Numbered from the stretch's first letter, positions 27,035 to 37,484 are shown. The stretch: DNA of 64,000 nt from Pontiella sulfatireligans (GCF_900890705.1 NZ_CAAHFH010000002.1:1-64000); one strand, 5' to 3'. Made by a program: numbers and translations. The notes: generated by a model not told the origin, from the letters alone.

Positions 27035-28426
27035 TCATTGGGCGGAGAACTTCACAAACAGCACGCCATGTGGGCTGAGCTTAACCGTCTGGCCAAAGGC
27101 TTTTTCGCCGCCTCCCCGAAGTCCGAGGACCGTATAATCAGCGCTGTCGAGGCCCAAGATTTCAGGAGTCAGCTCAAATTCGGACTTTTCATCAGACCGA
27201 TTAAACACGCCGATCCAGCCCGTACCCGCAACGCCCTTCTTCTCAGCCTTCCAAGTTTCGAGTCTGTCCTTTTCAAGCATCAACGATCCCATCACGCCGT
27301 TCTGGTTGCAGGCGAGCATTTCAGGATCAGTGATGAGTAAAAGCGAAAAGTCGTCGAGCGTCGGCAGGTCGCCGCCCATCATCAACGGGGATGCGGCCAG
27401 CGCACGCATCGTGATGTAGGTTTTCATCTGCGGCTTCGTCAGCATGCACTGACGTTGCACGCCCTTGCCGGCCAGCGCGATGTCTCCCTTGTCCATTACC
27501 GTCTTTTTTGGATTGGTGCTCGGCGGTGACATGACCTGCAACTGGCCGAACGGAATCATATCCATATCGATCCAAAAGCCCGGTTGTTCCTTGCCCTGCC
27601 ACTTGCGCCATGCATCAAAGCACTCGTCAATGTAATGCTGCTCGTCCCACACATCGTGCGTGACCCGCAGCATGTTGCCCTTGCGGAAAAGTTCGAGCGC
27701 ATTCGGATCAACATCCCCGCCCGGCGAAAGACTCAGCACAATCGGCTTGCCGGTTTTTGCAATCGCCTTGGCAACGGCCTCGACTTCGTCCGGATGCGGC
27801 ACAATGTCGTCGTATTTGATGAGATCAACGCCCAGATCAGCGATATGCTGGATCAGCCCGTCGTACCATTCCTGTGCGCCCGGCTTGGTCATATCGACGC
27901 CATAACAATAGGAGCACCACTTGCAATTTTCCTTCGGGTCGGTATTGGCGATATCACGCGCCGTATAGGGAGTGCCCTTGATCGGCAGGTTTTGCTCATA
28001 GGCCTTGCGCGGAATCCCGCGCATCAGGTGGACGCCGAATTTAAGCCCCAGCTCATGGGCGCGGTCGGCAATCGGCTTGAGCCCGTTCGGAAAATAAACT
28101 TCCGATGGCATAAAGTGACCATATTCATTGATGCGGATATCGTGCGCATGCTTTTCCGCCGGAAAGATCGTTCCTTCCTGCAACGCATATTCACCAAACC
28201 AGCCGTTATCGATTACAAAGAACTCATAGCCGTGCGGTTTGAGCTTCACCGCCATCGCTTCAAGATTGGCATAGGCCGCCTCTTCATGCAGATAAACGCC
28301 ATAACTGTCAAAGCTGTTCCAGCCCATCGGCGGAGTCGGAGCCAGCAAGGCCTTTGGACGGTTCCCCATGCCCAGCGCGCTAATTGCGGCAAACATTAAT
28401 ACAAATGAGACAGTGCGAATCTTCAT
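27035..28426 (-). CDS. GH27 alpha-galactosidase, secreted
   Basis: This is a predicted exported alpha-galactosidase of 463 residues. The signal peptide is MKIRTVSFVLMFAAISALGMG. The barrel starts APTPPMGWNSFDSYG. The nucleophile is the first Asp in DLIKYDDIVPHPDE and the acid/base is the Asp in RVTHDVWDEQ. The Cys-rich loop KENCKWCSYCYGVDM is unusual for GH27 and is not shared by the paralogue at 56641, which has NSICGWNQHTYGVDM. A C-terminal antiparallel beta domain ends HGVLFVKF. GGGGGA precedes the ATG. It is 78 bp after the GH-A-like gene at 28505; the same two families pair again at 54966-58011 in the opposite order. Confidence 0.88.
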   Translation of the reverse strand: MKIRTVSFVLMFAAISALGMGNRPKALLAPTPPMGWNSFDSYGVYLHEEAAYANLEAMAVKLKPHGYEFFVIDNGWFGEYALQEGTIFPAEKHAHDIRINEYGHFMPSEVYFPNGLKPIADRAHELGLKFGVHLMRGIPRKAYEQNLPIKGTPYTARDIANTDPKENCKWCSYCYGVDMTKPGAQEWYDGLIQHIADLGVDLIKYDDIVPHPDEVEAVAKAIAKTGKPIVLSLSPGGDVDPNALELFRKGNMLRVTHDVWDEQHYIDECFDAWRKWQGKEQPGFWIDMDMIPFGQLQVMSPPSTNPKKTVMDKGDIALAGKGVQRQCMLTKPQMKTYITMRALAASPLMMGGDLPTLDDFSLLLITDPEMLACNQNGVMGSLMLEKDRLETWKAEKKGVAGTGWIGVFNRSDEKSEFELTPEILGLDSADYTVLGLRGGGEKAFGQTVKLSPHGVLFVKFSAQ

Positions 28427-28504
28427 GATATTCCCCCAAGATGGTTGCGTAGTTTACTACTCATGTATACGCCGGAGCGAACCGCTTCTAAACAGCGTTC
28501 GTCA

Positions 28505-30127
28505 TTAAAGGCGTACAATTCGGACAAACGACAGAACGGCATTCGAACCCTTGGACTGGAAAATAATGTCGTGCTCCATGCCCTGGGCGGAAAAGACCGC
28601 CTGATCAATAAAGAAGGTGGCGGTTTTCAGTTTTCCGGTATCCGTCCGTTTAAAGGTGCGAGTTACCGAGCCGCGCTTGGTGCGAACGCCGAGTTCAACC
28701 TCTCCCTTACCGATATCGAAATAGCTTACCTTGATCGCCACATCGGTTGGCTTTCCGCCGCACCAGCGGTCGTCAACCGCAAGGCCGATGCGTTTGCCGG
28801 AACGGGCGACATAATCATAGGTCATTCCCTCTTCCACCATCCACATTTTCACCGGATGTTCGATCCGCATGGCGGGTTTGGTTTCAAATCCTTCGGAGTC
28901 GCGCTGGTAGAGCCAGCGCTCAAAGTTTTTCACTGCCCCATGCTTACGGATTTGGCTTTCCCGCAACGCGCACCAGATATCGGGCGAATCCTCGACCGTA
29001 CGGCCGAGGCTTTGCCCCACCCAGACCAGCTGCTCCGGCATCAACGAAAACTGATTATAGAGCACATAGTTGCAACGCATCTGCAGCAGGCGCAGGTTCG
29101 AGGTAAAGTAGCGGTAGGAAAAACTTTCGGTTGTGGTGCCGAAACGGCAGTCGCGTGCGGGCGTTGCCCACGCCTCTTCATATTCCTCATTTTCCTCGCC
29201 ATGGAACGGATTGGTGCGCAACAGCTCCGCCGATTCGTCCATCCACAAATAACCGTTTTCATCCAGTGTCTGCCCGATCCCCTCGTCGGGAATATGATAG
29301 AGATACATTTCTACAAAGCCGCGCCGGATGCCAAAACCCTGCTCCAGCCCATATTGCGAAACACCGCCCATGAAGACCTTGTTTTCCACCCCTTTGAACG
29401 CACGCGCCCAGGCATCGAGCCGTTCAATCACATGAGGTACGGTGTCGGCATCTACGCCATGCGGTCCGATGCCCTCGTCGCCGTTGGAAGGAGAGGCGTA
29501 CCCAACAAACGCACCCTTCAGCGGTTCCATCTGCGGGATGCCGCTTTGGCCCAGGGCCTCTATCAGCCGCATATAGCGACTGTGAAACTCAGGATGCGAA
29601 ACTTCATAATTCACCATCTTCGAATCGGCCTTGTATTCCGTTCGAATGGGCACCCCCTTTTGTGCCATCCAATCCGGCGCAAAGGTGGTAGCCGAGCAGA
29701 GCAGCCGTAATACAACGGAATAGCCAAGCGCATCGGCCTCCTCAATCCGCTGACGGAGCGTCGCAAACTCATACTGCCCCTCCACCGGCTCGATCTGCTT
29801 CCATTTAATCCACAAAGCGATCGTCGGATTGACCGGCAGATTCAGCGGCTGGATCAGCTTGTCCAGCGACCGGTTTAGATTGGAGGTGCGCTGAATGGCC
29901 AGAAGTCCGTTCTCTGCGGGCTTTACGTCCGGAGGAAGCGACCAATCCCAACCGTCGGTCACATCGTCGGCTGCGCGCCATTCCTGCGGACGAATGTCCG
30001 AAAGCGGCACCTTTTTATATTCGGGCCAGTACGGATACGCTTTCGAGGGTGCCGCGCTCACAAAAAGCGCAAGCCCAACTCCAATGAGGACCAGCCAGCC
30101 CACTCCTTTTATTTTCCGATGATTCAT
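28505..30127 (-). CDS. Secreted GH-A-clan-like protein, family unassigned
   Basis: This is an exported protein of 540 residues (signal peptide VGWLVLIGVGLALFVSAA). Its central part looks like a clan GH-A barrel related to GH42/GH5-type enzymes: ALWIKWKQIEPVEGQYEFATLRQRIEEADALGYSVVLRLL is the usual second strand-helix pair, and FVGYASPSNGDEGIGPHG carries a Glu in the place expected for an acid/base. The C-terminal ~120 residues form a beta-sandwich (GLAVDDRWCGGKPTDVAIKVSYFDIG) that may bind sugar. A paralogue with the same layout is at 54966. The start codon has no strong Shine-Dalgarno sequence. I cannot place it in a CAZy family without a search; glycosidase activity is an inference. Confidence 0.6.
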   Translation of the reverse strand: MNHRKIKGVGWLVLIGVGLALFVSAAPSKAYPYWPEYKKVPLSDIRPQEWRAADDVTDGWDWSLPPDVKPAENGLLAIQRTSNLNRSLDKLIQPLNLPVNPTIALWIKWKQIEPVEGQYEFATLRQRIEEADALGYSVVLRLLCSATTFAPDWMAQKGVPIRTEYKADSKMVNYEVSHPEFHSRYMRLIEALGQSGIPQMEPLKGAFVGYASPSNGDEGIGPHGVDADTVPHVIERLDAWARAFKGVENKVFMGGVSQYGLEQGFGIRRGFVEMYLYHIPDEGIGQTLDENGYLWMDESAELLRTNPFHGEENEEYEEAWATPARDCRFGTTTESFSYRYFTSNLRLLQMRCNYVLYNQFSLMPEQLVWVGQSLGRTVEDSPDIWCALRESQIRKHGAVKNFERWLYQRDSEGFETKPAMRIEHPVKMWMVEEGMTYDYVARSGKRIGLAVDDRWCGGKPTDVAIKVSYFDIGKGEVELGVRTKRGSVTRTFKRTDTGKLKTATFFIDQAVFSAQGMEHDIIFQSKGSNAVLSFVRIVRL

Positions 30128-30566
30128 AACTATATGTACGATCTAAAACTGTGATTCTACACAGCAGTCAATGACTAATACAACGTCAGCTAATGCCCGC
30201 ATTTCACCACCCGCTTCGCTAGAGGCACGGAGACGGTGCGGATCAAATTCATTTGCCGCGAGAGAGCGCAAGAAACACAAAAGGAAACTGCTCTTCCATC
30301 CATTGGAATACCTATCTTGTTCATCCTGTAATCCCGTCAAAATTCATTCCAACCTTTGGAACCCAGAACCCCGGAGCTAAAACCCCCCGAGCAAAGCGAC
30401 GGATAATTTACGAACCGTGCTGAAAGCATGGTTCAAATGACGTTTTAGACGGAGCGGTCGCTTCGGTTCAATAACACCAATACCGCAAGCTCCGTGTAGG
30501 TTTGGGTAGACAAGATGGTCTTGGCAAACGAAACATCGGAAACAACACTCTGCAAAGCAGCTTCCT
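30128..30566. other. Intergenic region without recognised gene
   Basis: I find no supported gene. Around 30290-30345 is the phrase CTTGTTCATCCTGTAATCC, which I recall as a widely dispersed intergenic sequence in environmental genomes. The upstream promoter of the GH-A-like gene should lie near 30130-30200, but boxes are not clear. Confidence 0.3.
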
Positions 30567-31127
30567 TTACAGTAATTCCCGGTGCCCCGTTTTATCCGAC
30601 CCAACTCGTTTCAAGCGCCCGGCTTCCTGTAATTTTTTTATGGCACGCGCAACGGTCCGAATATCCTTCTCCATTTGCGCGGCCATATCTTTCCGTGTGA
30701 TGAATTTATTCTGCTGAACCAAAACCAATATCGCATCCGGCGTCTTCATCCCGCCAATATTTACAGGGGCGTTTACAGAGGCGATTACAGGGGCGTTTTT
30801 CAGCAAGGCATCCTCAATCGCTCCGAGCATAAATCCGATGAACCGTCCGTTATCGGTCAGGTGTATTTCTTGACCGGGAAGCGGGGTGCCTTTCATCGCA
30901 TAAACCGAGGCGGTATTGCGTCCGACGGCGAAGGTTGCGTCCTGACCCTGTTCGAAGTTCTGATAAAAGATCAGCCCGTCCAGGACTCCTTCTGACGAAC
31001 CAAACACAACCGAGGCACACAGGAGGAGTGTCCCCGCTACAACGTCCGCCCGACGATCAGTCTTTCGTCCAAGCGGTGATGGCCAAAATGAGCGGAATGA
31101 CCTTGCTGTTTTTAGTTCTGATCTCAA
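30567..31127 (-). pseudogene. Chimera: 5' end of the LamG gene fused to a Fic-family C-terminus
   Basis: The middle of this frame, SSEGVLDGLIFYQNFEQGQ to GTPLPGQEIH, is the same as the N-terminus of the LamG enzyme at 34191; 30871-30992 matches 34001-34122 with one mismatch by eye. After EIH the frame changes to LTDNGRFIGFMLGAIEDALL, followed by a winged-helix segment (DIRTVARAIKKLQEAGRLKR, VGSDKTGH), which is how many Fic-domain proteins end. The frame overlaps the 3' end of the neighbouring gene and no good start precedes the signal-like stretch. It is most likely a non-functional chimera. Confidence 0.65.
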
Positions 31128-34100
31128 TCGAGACCACCCCGTCAGCTACATCATCGTTTTTCCAGTCCATGATCCAGATGAACCGATACGGCCGGCCACG
31201 CATCTCCGAAACCGTCGGGGTTACAATAACCGGCTTAGCCGCGTGGTTATTTTGCATGGGAACCCGCCGCCAATCATCCACATGCTCGCCCTGCACGACA
31301 GGAACCACCTCGACTCGTCCGCTCGCGTAGCGAATAACATAGTCCCATCCGGTCTCACCAAACAAACTCGTCTGCAGCCAGGTTGCGGCATGGGTAAAAT
31401 AGAGCTTGCGGATTTTTTTATTCACCGAAATCACCACCGAATCCACGCCCAGCCCGGAGGAGGTGGAGCTCAACGCGATCACGGATTTCCCCCCGTTTTG
31501 ATCCGGATCAATAATGTTAATCGGCACGCTATATTCCTTGCGCAACCCGTATTCAATGCCGAGCAAACAGTTGCCCGCATCGGCGTCGACCCAGCCGCCT
31601 TTGCCGTCACCCGCCGTCTCATCCGCGCAGCTTGCATTGCAAAACGGACGCAAATCGATCTGGAGCCAATCCTTCCCTTGGATTTCCGGAGCAAAGGGGA
31701 ATAGCTTGACCGAAGAGAGCAGCGTCAGAACCGGATCGGTTATTTCGACAGCCAGCGCCCCTAATGAGGCTTTATCATACTGCATGGAGAGAAATGCGGC
31801 TTCGAGCCGCCCCGCAGCATCCGCGCCTTTCACGGTAATATACTGAGGCAGAGTTGACAGACACAGGGGCCCTTCCACCGGATTGCTCATTAGATCACAA
31901 GCAGAACCCGTCTCCTGCAGAAGATCCATCTGCACGGGAATAGTCTTTCCGTCCGGCACTTCGGCCCAGAGAAGCGCAGTGCTCTGTGTCGGCCCCTGAT
32001 AGATAAAGCCCCAGATTTTCTCATCGCGCTGAAGCCGCTTATAAAAGGTCTTATCCCCCACATTCAGCTTGTGGAACGCTGCGGCGATCAGCGTGGGTTT
32101 CGGAACATGCATCTCGGGTTCCGGCCCCCACTCCATCAGATTGAAGTCATAATAGGCGCGGGAGGGCCACTTGGAATGCATCCGCTTGTTTCCGCGCATA
32201 AAGTAGAGGTAGGTCTGCGTAACGCCCTCGCTCTGATAAATACTCAAGAGCTTAACCATCGCCGCCGCGGCTCTGCGATATTCCGATTGTTTAGGAGAAC
32301 GCACCTTCATCGGCGGCAGTTCCGGAAGATCCAAATCACGATAAAACGAGGCGGACCAGACCCCCCCTTCCGTCACACTTAAAGGACGTTCTTCCCCAAA
32401 CTGGTTCATCAATTTTTTAAACTCATGAACCTCGTCAATATTCCCCATCACTTCGTCGAGATTTTTAAGGTATCGGTGAAAGGAGAGCTCATCACAATAC
32501 TCCATCACATTGTTTTCTATAACCTCTCCGGAATCACCATCGAGGGTCGCCCAGTGCAATCCGCCACCACCGACAACAATCGCATCGGGATCATTCGCCT
32601 TGATAATCGGATAGGCCCGTTTACACAGCTCAATATATTCCGCCATACTGCCACGCCAGAAAAAATCATGATCCGGTTCGTTCCAAAGTTCCCAGCATTT
32701 CACCCGGTCTGCGGAATGGATGACGATGTCGCGAACGAAATCCTCCCACATCTTCCAATCGGAAGGAGGCGAAGACATCAGGAAATCCGATCCCCTGTCC
32801 TGCCCCGCTTCGCGGGCTGCCCAGCCGGGGGTTTTCTCCAAACAAACCATCATGCCGACATTAAATTTATCCGCCAGGTCGAATCCGGCGTCAAACCGGG
32901 AGTAATCGTAATCCCCCTGAGACTTTTCGATATCAAGCCAGCGGTGTTGCCCCACGAGGTCGTGCCCGCGGATATTGGAAATTCCCAGTTTCTGAAGAAC
33001 GTCGAGTTCGTATTCCGTGCAGTCGGTATGAATTCCGTAAAAGCTGTCCAAATCCTTCTCCGTCAGGGTCATCTCGGGCGACAGGACGGCGAAAATCACA
33101 ACATCTTTCCCGTACTCCCGACCTTGATACTCGTAGGTGTAGCGGATCTTCGCAGAACCGAACAGATTCGGAATCGGGAACGATTTTTTGATTCCGCCTT
33201 TTGCGCCCTTGGACAGCGTCAGGGGAGCATCATAGGAGGCCACGGTTGCTTCGTGAAAATTCTGAACAACTATTTTTCCGGGAAGAATCAGTTCCTGACC
33301 GGACTCATTCGAAACGGGAATTTTCACCTCAAGGGCTTCCCCTTTATAATACAATCCGTTCGGGTGGGACTGATAGCCCAGCTCAATTTTCAGCGGCCCC
33401 GACGACCGTTCTTTATTCGCCTCTTGCTTCGCAATCAAGACGTCTGAATCCAGCGGCTTTTCATACAGGGTTTGGATCTCTTCGGGAGTCAGCATCCGGT
33501 TCCATATCCCGACTTCATCATAAACTCCGGGAAAACTCTTCCCGTATTTTTGATAGGCATACTTAGCTCCGATGGTAATCGGGCGACTGGCATTCGGCGG
33601 CATTTTGTTCAGGACATCCTCGTCAAACTCAATCTCGTCAATCAGCTTCCCGTTGAAATAGAGCACTTTTTTCATAGTGCGCTGATCCCAGGAAAAAGCA
33701 ATGTGGACCCAATCCTCTGTTTCAAGCAGCGGGACCGACGGAGCCATATTCTGTGATTTCGTTGCCAGACTGAATGTTCGAAAAAAAAGCCTGCCCCGCT
33801 CCAGCACAACTCCGTAATGAACCATGCAGATCAGCTCATAGCGCACGGAGCGATCCACCGCAAGCGGTTTAACCCAAAAGGAAACCGTCCCTTTTTCGTA
33901 CGCAAAGTTTCCGGCAATCGGATAATCAACCGGAGAGAAATCATCAGCAGAATTGACCACCAATCCTTTTCCGTAGAGACCGTCGGCAATATGGATTTCC
34001 TGACCGGGAAGCGGGGTGCCTTTCATCGCATAAACCGAGGCGGTATTGCGTCCGACGGCGAAGGTTGCGTCCTGACCCTGTTCGAAGTTCTGATAAAAGG

Positions 34101-34191
34101 TCAGCCCGTCCAATACGCCCTCCGAGGATCCCAAAACCGACCCGGCGGCCAATAGCGCCATCGACCAAAATATGCGAATGTTCATCTTCAT
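31057..34191 (-). CDS. Secreted LamG-GH39-like glycosidase
   Basis: This is an exported modular enzyme of 1044 residues. The signal peptide is FWSMALLAAGSVLG. Residues ~25-230 are a LamG jelly-roll (GTVSFWVKPLAVD, DWVHIAFSWDQ, YDEVGIWNRMLTPEEIQTLY). After a linking Ig-like segment, a clan GH-A barrel starts near residue 370 (FYGIHTDCTEYELDVLQKLG). The acid/base Glu is in VKCWELWNEPDHD and the likely nucleophile in PLSVTEGGVW, a GH39-like arrangement. The C-terminal ~250 residues are beta-sandwich, probably carbohydrate-binding. AAGGA lies 7 nt before the ATG. It is divergent from the beta-helix gene at 34440, with the shared promoter region 34192-34439. The exact GH family and substrate are not certain. 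Confidence 0.72.
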   Translation of the reverse strand: MKMNIRIFWSMALLAAGSVLGSSEGVLDGLTFYQNFEQGQDATFAVGRNTASVYAMKGTPLPGQEIHIADGLYGKGLVVNSADDFSPVDYPIAGNFAYEKGTVSFWVKPLAVDRSVRYELICMVHYGVVLERGRLFFRTFSLATKSQNMAPSVPLLETEDWVHIAFSWDQRTMKKVLYFNGKLIDEIEFDEDVLNKMPPNASRPITIGAKYAYQKYGKSFPGVYDEVGIWNRMLTPEEIQTLYEKPLDSDVLIAKQEANKERSSGPLKIELGYQSHPNGLYYKGEALEVKIPVSNESGQELILPGKIVVQNFHEATVASYDAPLTLSKGAKGGIKKSFPIPNLFGSAKIRYTYEYQGREYGKDVVIFAVLSPEMTLTEKDLDSFYGIHTDCTEYELDVLQKLGISNIRGHDLVGQHRWLDIEKSQGDYDYSRFDAGFDLADKFNVGMMVCLEKTPGWAAREAGQDRGSDFLMSSPPSDWKMWEDFVRDIVIHSADRVKCWELWNEPDHDFFWRGSMAEYIELCKRAYPIIKANDPDAIVVGGGGLHWATLDGDSGEVIENNVMEYCDELSFHRYLKNLDEVMGNIDEVHEFKKLMNQFGEERPLSVTEGGVWSASFYRDLDLPELPPMKVRSPKQSEYRRAAAAMVKLLSIYQSEGVTQTYLYFMRGNKRMHSKWPSRAYYDFNLMEWGPEPEMHVPKPTLIAAAFHKLNVGDKTFYKRLQRDEKIWGFIYQGPTQSTALLWAEVPDGKTIPVQMDLLQETGSACDLMSNPVEGPLCLSTLPQYITVKGADAAGRLEAAFLSMQYDKASLGALAVEITDPVLTLLSSVKLFPFAPEIQGKDWLQIDLRPFCNASCADETAGDGKGGWVDADAGNCLLGIEYGLRKEYSVPINIIDPDQNGGKSVIALSSTSSGLGVDSVVISVNKKIRKLYFTHAATWLQTSLFGETGWDYVIRYASGRVEVVPVVQGEHVDDWRRVPMQNNHAAKPVIVTPTVSEMRGRPYRFIWIMDWKNDDVADGVVSIEIRTKNSKVIPLILAITAWTKD

Positions 34192-34439
34192 CTATTATTC
34201 CTTATTAATGACAATATACCCACTGACAAGTTTAACCGCATATCCACTTATCGGAGGGCAATCACTTTTAAATTTGTCTTTCCCCGAACCCCTTTTTTAT
34301 CCTCAACCACAAACCAGCTCAACCTCATCTTAATTTAATCGCTTAAATGGAATCGCATCTCGCTTATTTCATTTTATCCCTTATGGTGCTTCGGTTGTGT
34401 AGCATATAATAATTTTCAAGAGAGGTTGGTGCGGTCATC

Positions 34440-37172
34440 ATGGGTCATTATAGAAAAAATATTTGCGCGGTCTTTCTAACAACCTGTGCTGCGGGAATCC
34501 TTACAGCATCGGCAACGGACTATTATGTGTCCGCCCTAAATGGAAATGACACATCGAATGCAGGCAGCCTGAATTCACCTTTTAAAACCATTTCCAAAGC
34601 GGCGGCAGTGATGCCCTCCGGAAGCCGCTGCTTCATCCGAGAAGGAATCTATCGCGAAACCGTCACCGTACAGCAAGATCAACTCTATTTTGGCGCCTTT
34701 TCGAATGAGCAGGTGGTGGTGAGCGGCTGCGATCTGGTAACGACTCCCTGGATCTCCTATTCCGGGCAGATAGAACAAACCACACAAACCAACAAGGTTC
34801 TACAGCTGTTTGCCAACGGCCGGCGAATGAATCTGGCGCGCTATCCGAATGAAGATGCGGAACAGAACATGTTCTCGACTTATGAATGGGCGGCGTCAGA
34901 AACCATTGGGATCAGTAAGGGGGGGGCCGGGTTGGCTCAGGTGGTCTTTTCCGATATACCGAACCAACCCGTCGATTACTGGGTCGGAGGATATTACACC
35001 GGGAAAAACGGTCCGAACTCGTTCACCGCCGCTGTAGGAGATATTATCAGCTCATCGGAAACGTCGATTCAAATTGAAAACCTGGCATACTGGTCTCGAA
35101 ACAACCTAGAGGCGGACTCGGGGATAGGCGAGGGATCCGGCTACATTATCAACCACATCAACGCACTCGACTCCGCCGGAGAATGGTACTGGAACAATTC
35201 GACTCTCTACTATTCCCCAGATCAAGGGATAAACCTTGCTCTGGCCGCAATCGAAGCGCGAACCCGTCTGCTGGGATTTGTCCTGGACTCTAAAAAAAAC
35301 ATCACCTTGGAAAACATCCAGTTCCATGCGGCATCCCTTTCCATGGAGGAAGCAACGGACTGCCTGCTCACCCGGTGTTCGTTCCGGTACCCGGCCCCTT
35401 GGAGCAACTATTCCTATTCAACAGGACATGATTACGGCGGACCCGACGATGGCTCCTGTGGAATTTTCGTCTCCGGGGAAAACAATCTGATTGCGAATGC
35501 CTATATTGCCCATAGCTGGGGATCCGGACTGCGTATAACCGGTACAAATAATGCAATCGAAGACTCCGTTATTGAAGATATCGACTGGTGCGGGCGGCGA
35601 ATGAGCGGCGTGCAGCTGCTGGGAATAAGCAACCGGGTCACCGGGTGTACCATCCGCGAATGCGGTCGAGAAGGAATTGACGGAGGGCAAGCAAAAGTCG
35701 GATTTGAACAATATGGCCGGTATCATAAAGTTAAGTACAACCGAATTGAAAACATAGGCTATCTGGCAACCGACTGCGGCGGGTTTTACATCAACTTAAA
35801 AGGGCTCTACCCCGCTGATCTTGAAATTGCCTACAATGAGATCCTGCATAATCATGGTGGACTGTATGCTGGCGGGATTTACATGGATGACGGCACCGCC
35901 AACGTGTCGATTCACCACAATCTAATCATCGGTCCGCAACAACGCGGCATTGTCATGAACGATGGACAACGCTTAAACAGCGACAATGCGATCATCGCCA
36001 ACAACACCATTTGGGATATGTCCCACTACGGCGTCAAAGCGGGAGGCATTTACGCCTATAACCCCACCAACATCTATGTCGCCAATAATCTGGTTGAGCC
36101 CAATCTGTTCCTGTTCAGCACGGTCATTCAGAGCAACAACGTGCTGAATCCATCGTCTGCCCAGTTTGCGGATGCAACCCGCGATGATTTCCACTTGATC
36201 CCCAACTCGATCTATGAAAATTCCGGCGTCGAAATACCCGGCATTACCGACGGATTCGGCGGGAGCGCCCCCGATCAGGGCGCCTATGAAACCGGCCAGG
36301 ACTGGACGGCCGGATCGACCCAGACGATCCCTCCAGAACACACCGGTGTTGACACCGATGGCGACGGCGTCGCCGATATCATAGAAATCATTCTGGGCAC
36401 GAACCCGGTCAATCCGGATTCAAACAGCGATGGAACGCCTGACAGCGTGGACTATCAGGACGCAGGCGCAGTAACCCTGCATCTGAACGCGCTCATAACA
36501 ACCAATCTGAACCTTCAGTTCGAAACAAAAACCAACTGGTACCATTCCGTTCAATATACGGATGATTTGTTGAGTGAAACGTGGAATACGATTGCTTTCA
36601 ATATTGCGGGATCCGGCGAAATCCGGCAGATCGACGTGAAGGCATCAACGCCGGGCCGGTTTTTCAGAATCAACTCTGGACTGCTTGCCAACGCGCAAGA
36701 TCTCATTTTTTATGATGGATTTGACCACTACTCTCCGGCGCCGGCGAGTGGAACCCTTTTTAACAGCATAACCAGCAGTTGGATCGCCAATAGCAACCTC
36801 CGGCTTTACACAACAGAAGCGACTGAAACTGCGGCCGAGTCAGAACACTATTTTGTTCAATTCATGGGAGCAACGGGCGGAGGGAGCATGTCCTGCACCG
36901 TTCCGACCGACGCGGGATCCTCCTACGAAATTCGCGTCGCGCTTGCAATGGTGGCCGGTAGCCAGCCACCTCCTCAATTGCAGATCGACATCACCGGCTC
37001 TCAAGAACAAACCACCTCTGTAACCGCGCCGCCGGACCAGTGGCAATACGCGCTCTACACCTTTACCGCAACCGCCGCAGAAACCACCGTCACCTTTACC
37101 GAACCCAATATCAACACCGCAGCTCAAGCCGTCCGGCTTGACTCTGTCCGCATTTACAAAATGGCCAACTAG
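34440..37172 (+). CDS. Secreted beta-helix protein with TSP3-like segment
   Basis: This 910-residue exported protein is the only large plus-strand gene in the catabolic region. The signal peptide is ICAVFLTTCAAGILTASA. The N-terminus (DYYVSALNGNDTSNAGSLNSPFKTISKAAAVMPSGSRCFIREGIYRETV) is a DUF1565/pectate-lyase-like start of a right-handed beta-helix, with turns such as NNAIEDSVIEDIDWCGRRM and IYMDDGTANVSIHHNLIIG. A calcium-binding thrombospondin-3-like stretch DTDGDGVADIIEIILGTNPVNPDSNSDG follows near residue 640, then a short 'HSVQYTDDLLSETW' sandwich related to the C-terminal modules elsewhere, and a final carbohydrate-binding-like domain. It could be a lyase or glycosidase; no catalytic residues can be named. 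Confidence 0.68.
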   Translation: MGHYRKNICAVFLTTCAAGILTASATDYYVSALNGNDTSNAGSLNSPFKTISKAAAVMPSGSRCFIREGIYRETVTVQQDQLYFGAFSNEQVVVSGCDLVTTPWISYSGQIEQTTQTNKVLQLFANGRRMNLARYPNEDAEQNMFSTYEWAASETIGISKGGAGLAQVVFSDIPNQPVDYWVGGYYTGKNGPNSFTAAVGDIISSSETSIQIENLAYWSRNNLEADSGIGEGSGYIINHINALDSAGEWYWNNSTLYYSPDQGINLALAAIEARTRLLGFVLDSKKNITLENIQFHAASLSMEEATDCLLTRCSFRYPAPWSNYSYSTGHDYGGPDDGSCGIFVSGENNLIANAYIAHSWGSGLRITGTNNAIEDSVIEDIDWCGRRMSGVQLLGISNRVTGCTIRECGREGIDGGQAKVGFEQYGRYHKVKYNRIENIGYLATDCGGFYINLKGLYPADLEIAYNEILHNHGGLYAGGIYMDDGTANVSIHHNLIIGPQQRGIVMNDGQRLNSDNAIIANNTIWDMSHYGVKAGGIYAYNPTNIYVANNLVEPNLFLFSTVIQSNNVLNPSSAQFADATRDDFHLIPNSIYENSGVEIPGITDGFGGSAPDQGAYETGQDWTAGSTQTIPPEHTGVDTDGDGVADIIEIILGTNPVNPDSNSDGTPDSVDYQDAGAVTLHLNALITTNLNLQFETKTNWYHSVQYTDDLLSETWNTIAFNIAGSGEIRQIDVKASTPGRFFRINSGLLANAQDLIFYDGFDHYSPAPASGTLFNSITSSWIANSNLRLYTTEATETAAESEHYFVQFMGATGGGSMSCTVPTDAGSSYEIRVALAMVAGSQPPPQLQIDITGSQEQTTSVTAPPDQWQYALYTFTATAAETTVTFTEPNINTAAQAVRLDSVRIYKMAN

Positions 37173-37260
37173 ATAAATTTTGGCTTAATTTGGGCTCCTC
37201 GTATATTTTTATATAGGATGAGGGCTTTTCGCAGATTAAGGGTCTACAGCGAGTTTTTCA

Positions 37261-37484
37261 ACGAATGCAGGAAAAGCAACGAATCAAATGGGTTGAAAAC
37301 GTTGCCACATCTCTGAAAACGGGGATTAATCATGGAAAGAGCACTGGCCGGCGCACCTCATCGCAACGAGCCAACATACCGAAACATTCGTTGCTTTTCC
37401 TACATTCGTTGCCGATGGCTTTCCGATTCGCGGGACTGAGGTATCCGAAACCGCCAGCCTAACCATAAAAATTTACGTAGAACC
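37261..37484. repeat. Dispersed intergenic repeat, copy B
   Basis: The arm at 37261-37285 (ACGAATGCAGGAAAAGCAAC...) is the near-exact complement of 37385-37408 (ATTCGTTGCTTTTCCTACAT region). The following tail, 37414-37484, is nearly identical to copy A. It lies between convergent genes and nothing else is seen in 37173-37552 apart from a weak AT-rich hairpin near 37196-37228. Confidence 0.8.

Noticed and set aside
26327..27340. Plus-strand frame of 337 codons
   Set aside because: It spans the antisense of parts of two good minus-strand genes and the palindrome between them; no domain is seen.
28445..29710. Plus-strand frame of 421 codons
   Set aside because: Antisense of the GH-A-like gene; the paralogue at 54966 gives a similar antisense frame (55134-56162), showing it is a codon-bias shadow.
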